64,000 bases of DNA. Source: JBDHWG01 sp046328525. Lineage in GTDB: Bacteria; Chloroflexota; Anaerolineae; Epilineales; JAHCIE01. Made by a program: the position numbers and the translations under genes. Below the pieces are notes generated by a model. That model saw nothing but the letters and a program-made list of their open reading frames with translations, had not been told where the DNA came from and ran no database searches. Of the stretch, positions 35,712 to 43,361 are shown one piece after another. How positions within the stretch are numbered: the first letter of the stretch is position 1; each line of letters starts with the position of its first letter. The stretch is taken from positions 1,612,001 to 1,676,000 of the forward strand of contig JAXLWK010000003.1 in NCBI GenBank assembly GCA_046328525.1. Reading direction: 5' to 3'.

Positions 35712-36818
35712 TCACCCCGGCAGCGCCCGCGCCGCGTCGCGCAGGGCCGCCTGGTACAGCGAGTCGCGCGGGATGAGCCGCAGCTCCTCGGCCAGCAGAT
35801 GCCCCGGCGACCGATTGCCCATGCGGGACACGTGCTCGACCGGCGGCGCATCCCCCAGCCTGTACTCAGTGCGGATCAGCGTGCGGTCCTCGCACCACTC
35901 GATGTCGAAGTAGCCGGTCTCGCCGCGCGTCACCGACAGACGCACGCGCGCCAGCTCGCCCTTGACGTCGGCGCACGCATCGCTCGGCCGGATGTCCACC
36001 TCAATGCGGCGGCTGCCGTGGCGGAGGCGGGCCGTCCACGCCCCCAGGTCGCCGAACAGCGCCGTCGGCTCCCACTTCAGGCGGTTCATCAGCCAACCCA
36101 TGTAGAGCAGCGCCTCGACCGGTGTTCCCCCCGCGCCATACACCAGCTCGACGCGGTCCAGGCGGTGGAGGGCGGAGCGCGTGTCGGACATGTCGAACAG
36201 CCGCGCCGTCCACTGCCGCCACGGCGTAAGCCGCCCCCACGTGAAGTCGCCCACGCCTGACCAACGACCGCCATCGGCCACGAGGCGGGCCAGGCGCTCC
36301 AGGTCCACGATCGGCTCCGGGAACGTCATCGAGTCGATGAGCACCCGGTCGGCGATGGCCGCCAGGCGCGGGAAGAGCGGGTCGTTGAGTGGCGTCCGGC
36401 CAATCCACCAGACGACCGTTGGCACCGAGGAGATGAGATGCGGCAGCGCGAACTCCGGTAGGAGATGGGCGCTGTCGGCGCCCGCCGTTAAGGTCAGGCA
36501 CTCGGCGTAGGTGTGGGCGGCTGTCGGGCCGGCGTGGGTGAGCAGCGCAGACACGCGGGCCGTCACCCCCGTGGCCTCGGCGAGCGGTCTCAGGATGACG
36601 ACGCGGCCCGGGTGTGCGGCGAGCGCATCGTCCAGCATCTCGACCAGGCCGGGCAACTCGTCACACTCCATCACCACCAGATTGATGACCGCCGGGCCGA
36701 GGCTGGCCCCATTCGCCTGGGAGGCCATCTGCCCGCGCAGCGCCTCCAGCTCGGTGTCCACGCGTGCGATGTCTACGTCGTGCTCGAATTCCATGTGGGA
36801 TGTGCGTTCGGCGCTCAT
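35712..36818 (-). CDS. opcA: Glucose-6-phosphate dehydrogenase assembly protein OpcA
   Basis: A 368-residue protein starting at MSAERTSHMEFEHD, with AGGAG six bases upstream; an open extension to 36971 lies inside zwf and was rejected. Blocks such as NLVVMECDE, VSALLTHAGPTAAHTYAECLTL, LPHLISSVPTVVWWIGRTPL and the C-terminal GNRSPGHLLAEELRL match OpcA, the redox-sensitive activator of Zwf known from cyanobacteria and Actinobacteria. It starts 17 bases after zwf on the same strand, so it is in one operon with its target. Confidence 0.9.
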   Translation of the reverse strand: MSAERTSHMEFEHDVDIARVDTELEALRGQMASQANGASLGPAVINLVVMECDELPGLVEMLDDALAAHPGRVVILRPLAEATGVTARVSALLTHAGPTAAHTYAECLTLTAGADSAHLLPEFALPHLISSVPTVVWWIGRTPLNDPLFPRLAAIADRVLIDSMTFPEPIVDLERLARLVADGGRWSGVGDFTWGRLTPWRQWTARLFDMSDTRSALHRLDRVELVYGAGGTPVEALLYMGWLMNRLKWEPTALFGDLGAWTARLRHGSRRIEVDIRPSDACADVKGELARVRLSVTRGETGYFDIEWCEDRTLIRTEYRLGDAPPVEHVSRMGNRSPGHLLAEELRLIPRDSLYQAALRDAARALPG

Positions 36819-36835
36819 GGCGTCTCCTGGGTCGT

Positions 36836-38386
36836 TCACGGCCGCCGCCAGCGGCGGCCTTCGCGCTCGACAAATGCGTCGGCGTCGGGCGGCCCCCAAC
36901 TGCCGGATGGGTATTCCTGGGGTGGCGACGTATCCTTCCAACCATCGAGAATGGGCTGGATGATGCGCCATTGGGCCTCAACCTCGTCGTTGCGCGTGAA
37001 CAGCGTCGCGTCGCCGAGCATCGCGTCCAGGAGCAGGCGCTCATACGCCTCGCGCTGCTCGCGCGCGAACGTCGTGCCATAGCGGAAGTCCATGCTCACC
37101 GGGCGGACGTGCATCACCTGCCCCGGCACCTTCGCCTCGAACCGCAGGCTGATGCCCTCGTTAGGCTGGATGTTCATGATGAGCTGGTTCGGGCGCAGGC
37201 CGCCGGTGGTCGCCTCCGGGAACAGGAGCAGTGGCGGCATTTTGAATTCGACGGCAATCTCGGTGACGCGCTTGGGCAGGTGCTTGCCTGTGCGCAGGTA
37301 GAACGGGACGCCGGCCCAGCGCCAGGTGTCCACATCCAGCTTCAGGGCCACATAGGTTTCGGTCATGGAGCCATCTGCCACGCCCTTTTCCTCACAGTAG
37401 CCAATTACCTGGCGGCCGTGGATCACGCCCGGCCCATACTGCCCGCGCACCGTGCGCCGCGCGGCCGCCAGAGGCTCCAGGGGCGGAATCGAGCGCAACA
37501 CGCGCACCTTCTCGTCGCGGACGCTGCGCGCATCAAAGGCGACCGGCGGGTCCATCGCCGTCACCGCCAGGAGTTGCAGGCCGTGGTTTTGGATAATGTC
37601 CCGCAGGGCGCCGGACTGGTCATAGTATCCGCCGCGTCCCTCGACGCCGACCGTCTCCGCCACCGTAATCTGCACGTTGTCAATGTAGCGGCGGTTCCAA
37701 ATCGGCTCAAAAATGGCGTTGGCGAAGCGGAACACCATGATGTTCTGCACCGTCTCCTTGCCCAGGTAGTGGTCAATGCGGAAGACGTCCTCTTCGCCAA
37801 ACGCCGTCAGCAGCAGATCGTTGAGGTGGCGGGCGCTCGTCAGGTCTTCGCCGAAGGGCTTCTCCACGATGATGCGCCGCCAGGCGTTCGGGTACTGGAG
37901 CGCGCCCATGTGCTCGACGCGCAGGCGGGTGATGATGTCGTCGGCCACCGAAGGCGGCGTCGCCAGGTAGAACAGGCGGTTGCCCTCGGTGCCATTCTGG
38001 GCGTCCAGCTCGTGCAGGCGGTCGCGCAGGCGCTGGAAGCCGGCGTGATCGCCATAGGAGGGAATGGAGACGTAGAACAGGTGCTGGGCGAAGCTATCCC
38101 AGATCTCCTGCTGGAAGTTGCCATTGCGGGAGTGCCGTTCCACCCCGCCGCGCACTGTCTCGCGGAACGCATCGTCGCTCATTTCGGTGCGCGCCACGCC
38201 CACGACACTGTAGCGCTGCGGCAGCAGCCCATCCCGGGCGAGGTTGTATAGGGCGGGGATCAGCTTGCGGTGCGCCAGGTCCCCCGACGCGCCAAAGATG
38301 ACAAGGGCGTTCGGCTCCGGGGTCCGCTCGAGGCGCAGGCCGGCGTATAAGGGGTTTTCCTCGACGAAAGGCTCAACAAAGGCCAT
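36836..38386 (-). CDS. zwf: Glucose-6-phosphate 1-dehydrogenase
   Basis: A 516-residue enzyme. I chose the ATG at 38386 (MAFVEPFVEEN) because CAGGAG is six bases upstream; an ATG six bases further upstream would abut the site. The NADP motif is VIFGASGDLAHRKLIPALYNL, and the active site is RIDHYLGKETVQN with its His and Lys. EKPFGEDLTSARHLN is also conserved. It makes 6-phosphogluconolactone and NADPH, the entry to the oxidative pentose phosphate path. opcA follows directly. A promoter is at 38422-38449. Confidence 0.95.
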   Translation of the reverse strand: MAFVEPFVEENPLYAGLRLERTPEPNALVIFGASGDLAHRKLIPALYNLARDGLLPQRYSVVGVARTEMSDDAFRETVRGGVERHSRNGNFQQEIWDSFAQHLFYVSIPSYGDHAGFQRLRDRLHELDAQNGTEGNRLFYLATPPSVADDIITRLRVEHMGALQYPNAWRRIIVEKPFGEDLTSARHLNDLLLTAFGEEDVFRIDHYLGKETVQNIMVFRFANAIFEPIWNRRYIDNVQITVAETVGVEGRGGYYDQSGALRDIIQNHGLQLLAVTAMDPPVAFDARSVRDEKVRVLRSIPPLEPLAAARRTVRGQYGPGVIHGRQVIGYCEEKGVADGSMTETYVALKLDVDTWRWAGVPFYLRTGKHLPKRVTEIAVEFKMPPLLLFPEATTGGLRPNQLIMNIQPNEGISLRFEAKVPGQVMHVRPVSMDFRYGTTFAREQREAYERLLLDAMLGDATLFTRNDEVEAQWRIIQPILDGWKDTSPPQEYPSGSWGPPDADAFVEREGRRWRRP

Positions 38387-38421
38387 AGACATCTCCTGTG
38401 CAACGGGGGCAACTCGTCTAT

Positions 38422-38449
38422 ATTCTAGACCGCGCAAGATGCTTTTCAA
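38422..38449 (-). promoter_or_regulatory. Sigma-70-type promoter for zwf-opcA
   Basis: Minus strand TTGAAA (38449-38444), 16 bases, TAGAAT (38427-38422). It leaves a leader of about 30 bases before the zwf ATG at 38386. Confidence 0.6.
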
Positions 38450-38493
38450 GTTCAGGCCAGGCAACGGTTTGACCGTCTCGTCGTCGCCCTTCA

Positions 38494-38517
38494 GCGCTGG
38501 AGATGACTCTCCAGCGC
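38494..38517. repeat. Short perfect hairpin upstream of zwf
   Basis: 10-base arms GCGCTGGAGA and TCTCCAGCGC around TGAC. It is upstream of the zwf promoter and on the other side of the Hsp20-fusion gene; no T run follows. Confidence 0.6.
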
Positions 38518-38571
38518 CAGCCCTATTGCGGCAATAAATAGCGGATACTCACCAGCCGTTCTTTGCCACAG

Positions 38572-38594
38572 AGCCGACTGAAGTCGGCGCTACA
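38572..38594. repeat. Dispersed palindromic repeat, single copy (left of Hsp20 fusion)
   Basis: A full copy of the unit with core GCCGACTGAAGTCGGC, itself able to fold (GCCGACT/AGTCGGC). It lies 82 bases upstream of the Hsp20-fusion ATG. A second, same-orientation copy is just downstream of that gene at 39608. Confidence 0.8.
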
Positions 38595-38676
38595 TTGCGG
38601 CCAGCTTAGGTTGCGCCCAGTGCGATTGGGTAAGTTAGGGCGTATCTGCGCCGTCTAAGGGGTGGAGATAAGGCCG

Positions 38677-39603
38677 ATGCAGAAAGTGATACTGATCCTC
38701 ACGCCGAGCCAACGCGCCGAGCTGGAACAGCTGGCCGAGACAACCCCCGATCCGGGCGTGCGCCTGCGCGCCCAGGCGTTGTTGCACATGGCCCACGCGC
38801 CCGGCTACCGCGAGGTCGCGCGCGTGTTCGCCATTAATGAGAGCGCCGTGCGCAAGTGGCACGCCGCCTATCGGCAGACGGGCATAGCCGGCCTGATGAC
38901 CCGGCCGCGCTCCGGCCGGCCGCCGAAGCTGACCGAGGAAGACCGTCGGCGGCTGAGCGAGGCCCTCGCCCAGGAACCGCAGACCTTCGGCATCCAGGAG
39001 CCGGCGTGGACGGCGCGCGCCCTCAACCAGTATCTCCAGGCGGTCAGCGACACCCAGGTGACTGACTGGACCCTGTGGTCGTTCATGCGCCAGTGCCTGG
39101 CCGCTCGTGATCCGCAGGACGCATCGAGCGCCACATCCGCCCAGCCAACGCCCCACGGCGAGGCCCACGGCGAGGCAGCCGATGGCGTGGCGGCTGACAT
39201 GGCCGCGCTGCGCGAGATCGTCGCGCGGCTGCTCGGCGAGGTCGCGCTGGAGCCGGGTGGTGTCGCGCCGGCGATGCCGGGCAACATTCTGCTGCCGGTG
39301 GACGTCTACATGACAGAAGACGCCGTGACGCTCATGGCCTCCCTGCCCGGCGTGCGGCCGACGGATGTCGAGGTGACCTGGCAGGGGGCGACCATCACCA
39401 TCCAGGGCGAGGTGCGGCCACCGGACAACGTGCAATGGGCGCTCCAGGAGCGGCGCTACGGGCGCTTCAGCCGCAGTTTGACGCTGGATGTACCCGTTGA
39501 CGCGGCGAGCGCGGAGGCGACGTTCGACCGGGGCGTGCTGACGCTCGTCCTCCCGCGCGCCGACGCCGGCCGCCGCCGCCGCATCGAGATCAAGACTCAT
39601 TAG
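38677..39603 (+). CDS. IS630-type DNA-binding domain fused to Hsp20/alpha-crystallin chaperone
   Basis: A 308-residue protein from the ATG at 38677 (GGAG nine bases upstream; a GTG at 38662 is also in frame). Residues 27-75 (RLRAQALLHMAHAPGYREVARVF, SAVRKWHAAYRQTGIAGL) and the following RPRSGRPPKLTEEDRR to about 140, including WTARAL, match the two helix-turn-helix modules at the start of IS630-family transposases. The DDE catalytic part is absent. After a linker of about 60 residues, residues 203-293 are a complete alpha-crystallin domain (LPVDVYMTEDAVTLMASLPG, FDRGVLTLVLP), and the tail has the IxI motif (IEI). So a transposase DNA-binding half seems to have been joined to a small heat-shock protein. 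Whether it binds DNA is unknown. Confidence 0.85.
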   Translation: MQKVILILTPSQRAELEQLAETTPDPGVRLRAQALLHMAHAPGYREVARVFAINESAVRKWHAAYRQTGIAGLMTRPRSGRPPKLTEEDRRRLSEALAQEPQTFGIQEPAWTARALNQYLQAVSDTQVTDWTLWSFMRQCLAARDPQDASSATSAQPTPHGEAHGEAADGVAADMAALREIVARLLGEVALEPGGVAPAMPGNILLPVDVYMTEDAVTLMASLPGVRPTDVEVTWQGATITIQGEVRPPDNVQWALQERRYGRFSRSLTLDVPVDAASAEATFDRGVLTLVLPRADAGRRRRIEIKTH

Positions 39604-39607
39604 CCGG

Positions 39608-39625
39608 AGCCGACTGAAGTCGGCG
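39608..39625. repeat. Dispersed palindromic repeat, copy right of Hsp20 fusion
   Basis: AGCCGACTGAAGTCGGCG in the same orientation as 38572, starting five bases after the stop of the Hsp20-fusion gene. The pair brackets a segment of about 1 kb. Confidence 0.8.
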
Positions 39626-39635
39626 ATTAGCTCAT

Positions 39636-39664
39636 TTGCGCGAGTGCCTCTTCGGGCCTATAAT
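39636..39664 (+). promoter_or_regulatory. Sigma-70-type promoter for lepB
   Basis: TTGCGC (39636-39641), 17 bases, perfect TATAAT (39659-39664), then about 30 bases to the GTG at 39694. Confidence 0.55.
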
Positions 39665-39693
39665 CAGCGGTAGTCTGTGTAAAGGGAGTAAGC

Positions 39694-40398
39694 GTGGAAC
39701 AAACTAGCCAGCAGTGGCCGTTAGATCAACTTGAGCGCGATGGCATGGCGTGGCCGCCGGCGTCGTGGGAGTATCCGGGTGGAAGCGCTGCCGCGACCGA
39801 CACCCTGGGCGCAGCCGCCGCCCCTGAAGCGGAGATGGTGCCGGAGCGCAGCAATTGGGCGCGCATCGGCGGCATTGCCCGCGAGATCGCGGAGACGCTC
39901 GTTCTCACCATTGCGATCTTTCTTCTCATCAAGATACCCTTCCAGAACTTCCGCATCGAAGGCTCAAGCATGGAGCCTAACTTTCATACCGGCCAGTACC
40001 TGATTGTGAACAAGGCCCTCTACTGGCCCTGGTTCTCTAAGCCTCAGCGCGGCGACGTCGTCGTCCTGGTGCCGCCGCGCAGCCCGGACCGCGATTTCAT
40101 CAAGCGCGTCATCGGCCTGCCTGGCGAGACGGTCGAGGTGCGGCAGGGCACGCCCTACATTAACGGTAAGCCGATGACCGAAGAGTACCTGCCGCGCGAG
40201 GGCAGCTACTCCGCCCCGCCGACGACGCTCGGCCCCGAAGAGTACTACGTCCTCGGCGACAATCGCGACAATTCCAACGACTCCCACTCGTGGGGGCCGC
40301 TGCCGAAGGAGAACATCGTCGGCAAGGCCTGGGTCTCGTATTGGCCGCCCCAGGAGTGGGGCATCGTGCCCGACTCAAAGCCGGTGCTGGCGAAGTAA
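39694..40398 (+). CDS. lepB: Signal peptidase I
   Basis: A 234-residue protein with a GTG start preceded by AAAGGGAG. One membrane helix (about residues 67-86, TLVLTIAIFLLIKI) follows a soluble cytoplasmic N-terminus. The catalytic pair is Ser92 in SSMEP and Lys137 in DFIKRVIGLPG, and the GDNRDNSNDSHSWGP block is conserved. It cleaves Sec and Tat signal peptides on the outer membrane face. It stands alone with its own promoter and is followed by a hairpin at 40436-40458. Confidence 0.95.
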   Translation: MEQTSQQWPLDQLERDGMAWPPASWEYPGGSAAATDTLGAAAAPEAEMVPERSNWARIGGIAREIAETLVLTIAIFLLIKIPFQNFRIEGSSMEPNFHTGQYLIVNKALYWPWFSKPQRGDVVVLVPPRSPDRDFIKRVIGLPGETVEVRQGTPYINGKPMTEEYLPREGSYSAPPTTLGPEEYYVLGDNRDNSNDSHSWGPLPKENIVGKAWVSYWPPQEWGIVPDSKPVLAK

Positions 40399-40435
40399 GC
40401 CGCGACCGGGCCGCAGACGCCCCGCAATGGCTATA

Positions 40436-40458
40436 GGAACCGGTCCCGCGCCGGTTCC
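40436..40458 (+). terminator. Hairpin between lepB and deoC
   Basis: GGAACCGG (40436-40443) pairs with CCGGTTCC (40451-40458) around a 7-base loop, followed by TTCGTCT. It could be a partial terminator after lepB. Confidence 0.5.
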
Positions 40459-40489
40459 TTCGTCTGTCTAGACAAGGTGGAGGCAAGGC

Positions 40490-41320
40490 ATGAGCGTATC
40501 CGCCCACGACCGATTGGCTGCGAACCGCGCCCGGGACACGCGAGGACGCCGCGCGGCGCAGGCGCTGAGCGCCTGCGAGCTTGTCACCGACGACGCCGGG
40601 CGCGTCAGCGTCCAATGCGCCGGCGCCCCGCCCGACATCGCTAAGCTGATTGACCACACCCTCCTGAAGCCGGATGCGACGGACTCGCAGATTCGCGCCC
40701 TCTGCGCCGAGGCGCGGCAGTACGGGTTTGCTACGGTGTGCGTCAACCCCACCTGGGTCTCGCTGTGCGCCACGGCGCTGGCGGACAGCGGCGTGGGCGT
40801 GACGACCGTCGTCGGTTTCCCCCTTGGCGCGACCAGCACCGCCGCCAAGGTCTTCGAGGCGCGGCAGGCGATCGCCGACGGGGCCGACGAGGTGGACATG
40901 GTGCTGAACGTCGGCGCGCTCAAGAGCGGCGACGACCGCCGGGCGCTGGAGGACGTCGCCGCCGTAGCCGCCGAGTGCCACGCCCAGGGCGCGCTCCTGA
41001 AGGTCATCCTCGAAAATGGCTACCTGACTGACGACGAGAAGATCCGCGCTTGTCACATCTGCGTCCAGGCGGGCGCCGACTACGTGAAAACCGCCACGGG
41101 CTTCGGGCCGGGCGGAGCCACCCCCGCCGATGTCGCTTTGATGCGCGCCGCCGTCGGCGACGCAGCGGAGGTGAAGGCGGCGGGCGGCATCCGCACCCTG
41201 GCCGACGCCTACGCCGTCGTCAAGGCCGGCGCCACGCGCATCGGGGCCAGCGCCGGCGCCAGGCTCGTTCAGGAGACGCGGGGCGAGAGTGCAGCCAGCG
41301 AAAGCAAAGCGGGCTACTGA
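40490..41320 (+). CDS. deoC: Deoxyribose-phosphate aldolase
   Basis: A 276-residue enzyme with GGTGGAGG upstream. A non-conserved N-terminal arm of about 50 residues precedes the TIM-barrel opening IAKLIDHTLLKPDAT. The Schiff-base lysine is Lys200 in YVKTATGFG; LLKVILENGYL and EVKAAGGIRT carry the other conserved lysines. It splits deoxyribose 5-phosphate into glyceraldehyde 3-phosphate and acetaldehyde in nucleoside catabolism. Six bases separate it from the DUF4236 gene, so the two are probably co-transcribed, though no functional link is obvious. Confidence 0.95.
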   Translation: MSVSAHDRLAANRARDTRGRRAAQALSACELVTDDAGRVSVQCAGAPPDIAKLIDHTLLKPDATDSQIRALCAEARQYGFATVCVNPTWVSLCATALADSGVGVTTVVGFPLGATSTAAKVFEARQAIADGADEVDMVLNVGALKSGDDRRALEDVAAVAAECHAQGALLKVILENGYLTDDEKIRACHICVQAGADYVKTATGFGPGGATPADVALMRAAVGDAAEVKAAGGIRTLADAYAVVKAGATRIGASAGARLVQETRGESAASESKAGY

Positions 41321-41326
41321 GCGGCC

Positions 41327-42424
41327 ATGGGATACCTGCGATTTGGGCGTCGGTTCCACATCGGGCCGGGTCTGACCATGAACTTGAGCAAGAGCGGCGT
41401 CAGCTGGACGGTGCGTCTCGGCCCCGTGTCGTGGAACTTCAGCAAGCGAGGCCAGCGGCGCACGATTGACCTGCCGGGGCGCGGCCTGTCGTACATCACC
41501 TACAAGAGCAACAAGAAGAAGCCGACGCGGGGCGACACCGTGGCCGCCCCGCCCGACACAACCCACGCCCGCTCCGCCGCGGCCCCTGCGCCGGAGCCGG
41601 ACTCGCCGCCCACGATGCCGTCGCCGGGCTTTTTTGCGTCGGCGACGGAGAAGCGCTTTGCCCAGGGGCTGCGCGCGCTCCTGGAGGGTGACACCCCCAC
41701 GGCGATCACGCGCTTTCAGGAATCCGACGCGGCGGACGGCAAGGAGCGCTACGTCACGGATGATCTGTTCGCCGGCCTCGCCCTGCTCCAGGCCGGCCAG
41801 CCCACCGCCGCCATCCCGTTCCTCGAGTCCGTCGCCTACAGCGACATTGAGCTGCCAGACGAGATCATGCGCCGCTACGTCGGCGACATGACTGTTCCGG
41901 TCGAGATCACGACCTACCTCACCGTTGACGTGCCGCTGTCGAGCCTGGGCGCGGCGCTCCTGCTGGCCGAAGCCTACCAGGCCGCCGGCGACCGCGAGGG
42001 CGCGATGGGCGTCATGGAGGCGCTCGTCGAGAGCAACCCCGACGATGCCATGTTCCGCCTGGGGCTGGCCGAGCTGTACAACCAGGAGCAGCTCGACGAT
42101 GCCCTGGTGCAGCTCACCGACGGCATCACGCTGGACGACGACCTGACGTGCGCGCTGCTCATCTACCGCGCCATCGCCCTGGCCCGCGAGGGCATGACCG
42201 ACGCCGCGCTCAGCACGATCCGCCCGGTCACCGGCGACCGCCGCAAGCGCCCCCCGGCGCTGACCCAAGCCGCCTTCTACACGCGCGGCCTCATCTACGA
42301 GGCCGCCGGGCAGATGGGCCGCGCCCGCCAGGATTTCGAGAAGGTCTACGCCCTGGATTCGTCGTTTCCGGGCGTGCGCGAGAAATTGCAGAGCCTCTCG
42401 CCCGGCCCGGCCGCGCCGCCCTGA
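41327..42424 (+). CDS. DUF4236 domain protein with TPR-like repeats
   Basis: A 365-residue soluble protein. The first 60 residues (MGYLRFGRRFHIGPGLTMNL, SKSGVSWTVRLGP, KRGQRRTIDLPGRGLSYI) are a clear DUF4236 domain, a small beta-rich module of unknown role. After a Pro/Ala linker, about 270 residues form alpha-helical repeats of TPR type (LLLAEAYQAAGDREGAMGVM, FRLGLAELYNQEQLDDALVQL, ARQDFEKVYALDSSFPGV). Such fusions suggest a protein-interaction role. It is closely followed by the MBL-fold gene. Confidence 0.8.
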   Translation: MGYLRFGRRFHIGPGLTMNLSKSGVSWTVRLGPVSWNFSKRGQRRTIDLPGRGLSYITYKSNKKKPTRGDTVAAPPDTTHARSAAAPAPEPDSPPTMPSPGFFASATEKRFAQGLRALLEGDTPTAITRFQESDAADGKERYVTDDLFAGLALLQAGQPTAAIPFLESVAYSDIELPDEIMRRYVGDMTVPVEITTYLTVDVPLSSLGAALLLAEAYQAAGDREGAMGVMEALVESNPDDAMFRLGLAELYNQEQLDDALVQLTDGITLDDDLTCALLIYRAIALAREGMTDAALSTIRPVTGDRRKRPPALTQAAFYTRGLIYEAAGQMGRARQDFEKVYALDSSFPGVREKLQSLSPGPAAPP

Positions 42425-42447
42425 TCCCACACCTGATGGAGCCAGTC

Positions 42448-43140
42448 ATGGAAATCGCAGCGGGTGTTCACCAGTACACCCTCCCCGCCGTGAACGCCTA
42501 TCTCATCGAGACAAGCCAGGGCCTCATCCTGGTTGACACCGGCACACCGATAGACGCGAAGCGCCTGGAAGCGATGATTCGCGCGGACGGCTTCGACCCG
42601 GCGCAGATCACATTCATCTTCCTGACGCACGGCGACGCCGACCACATCGGCTCGACCGCCCATTTCAAGACACTGAGCCACGCCCAGGTCATCGCCCATC
42701 CCGCCGACGTCCCCCTCATCGAGGGCCGCGCCAGGCGCGAGCCTGGGCAGAGTCGGCTGCGCCCGCTTGTCCAGCTCGTCTATCCGGTCCTGAACCTCAC
42801 CCCGATGTTCAAGGTCGCGCCGGTGACGGTGGACCGCACCGTTGTCGAGGGGGATACGCTGCCCGACGGCTGGCGCGTCGTCTATCTGCCCGGCCACACA
42901 CCCGGCCTGGTGGGGCTGTACAACCCTGAGCAGAAGGTCGTCATCGCCGGCGACGCGATCTCCAGCCAGCGGGACAAACTGTCGCCGCCGCCGGCCATCT
43001 TCACACCCGACATGGACGCGGCGCACGCCTCCATCCGCAAGCTCGCGGGCTACGATTTCGAGACACTCGGCGTCGGCCACGGCCCGGCCATCACACGCGG
43101 GGCCGACGACGCCGTGGCACGTCTCGCCGATTCCCTCTGA
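42448..43140 (+). CDS. MBL-fold metallohydrolase
   Basis: A 230-residue protein. The ATG at 42448 has GGAG six bases upstream and is preferred over one at 42436. The metal motif is THGDADHIG (HxHxDH variant with Gly-Asp in place of the first His: T-H-G-D-A-D-H), then PGHTPGLV with its His and GDAI with the bridging Asp, ending with GVGHGPA. This is the glyoxalase II/Zn-hydrolase superfamily. The substrate cannot be predicted. It ends the lepB-side gene run. Confidence 0.85.
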   Translation: MEIAAGVHQYTLPAVNAYLIETSQGLILVDTGTPIDAKRLEAMIRADGFDPAQITFIFLTHGDADHIGSTAHFKTLSHAQVIAHPADVPLIEGRARREPGQSRLRPLVQLVYPVLNLTPMFKVAPVTVDRTVVEGDTLPDGWRVVYLPGHTPGLVGLYNPEQKVVIAGDAISSQRDKLSPPPAIFTPDMDAAHASIRKLAGYDFETLGVGHGPAITRGADDAVARLADSL

Positions 43141-43258
43141 GCGGGACACAGCCTGGCTGCGGTAACGGCTCTGCAACCTCGTGCCTCTTCCCCCCCTTCG
43201 AGAGTATCGTCGGCGCCCCCGTGCCCCCCCGATTGACCCCACGTCGAGATTCCGTTCG

Positions 43259-43287
43259 TTGACTTCACAAGTTCTTTATGCTAGAAT
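43259..43287 (+). promoter_or_regulatory. Sigma-70-type promoter for rpoN
   Basis: TTGACT (43259-43264), 17 bases, TAGAAT (43282-43287) with a TGC extended -10 just before it. This is the best vegetative promoter in this part of the window, about 75 bases before the rpoN ATG. It should drive rpoN, the kinase and possibly the activator. Confidence 0.7.
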
Positions 43288-43361
43288 GCAGGGTAACAGT
43301 GAGCAACGCCTGCCACTGACCACCTCCTGCGCGTACACACTTTCACGCGACCGGCAGGGCC

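Noticed and set aside
40160..42430. Long open frame (756 codons) on the minus strand opposite lepB, deoC and the DUF4236 gene
   Set aside because: It is antisense to three well-supported genes, has low-complexity Arg/Ala/Gly-rich composition and no recognisable domain. Long antisense frames are expected at this G+C.
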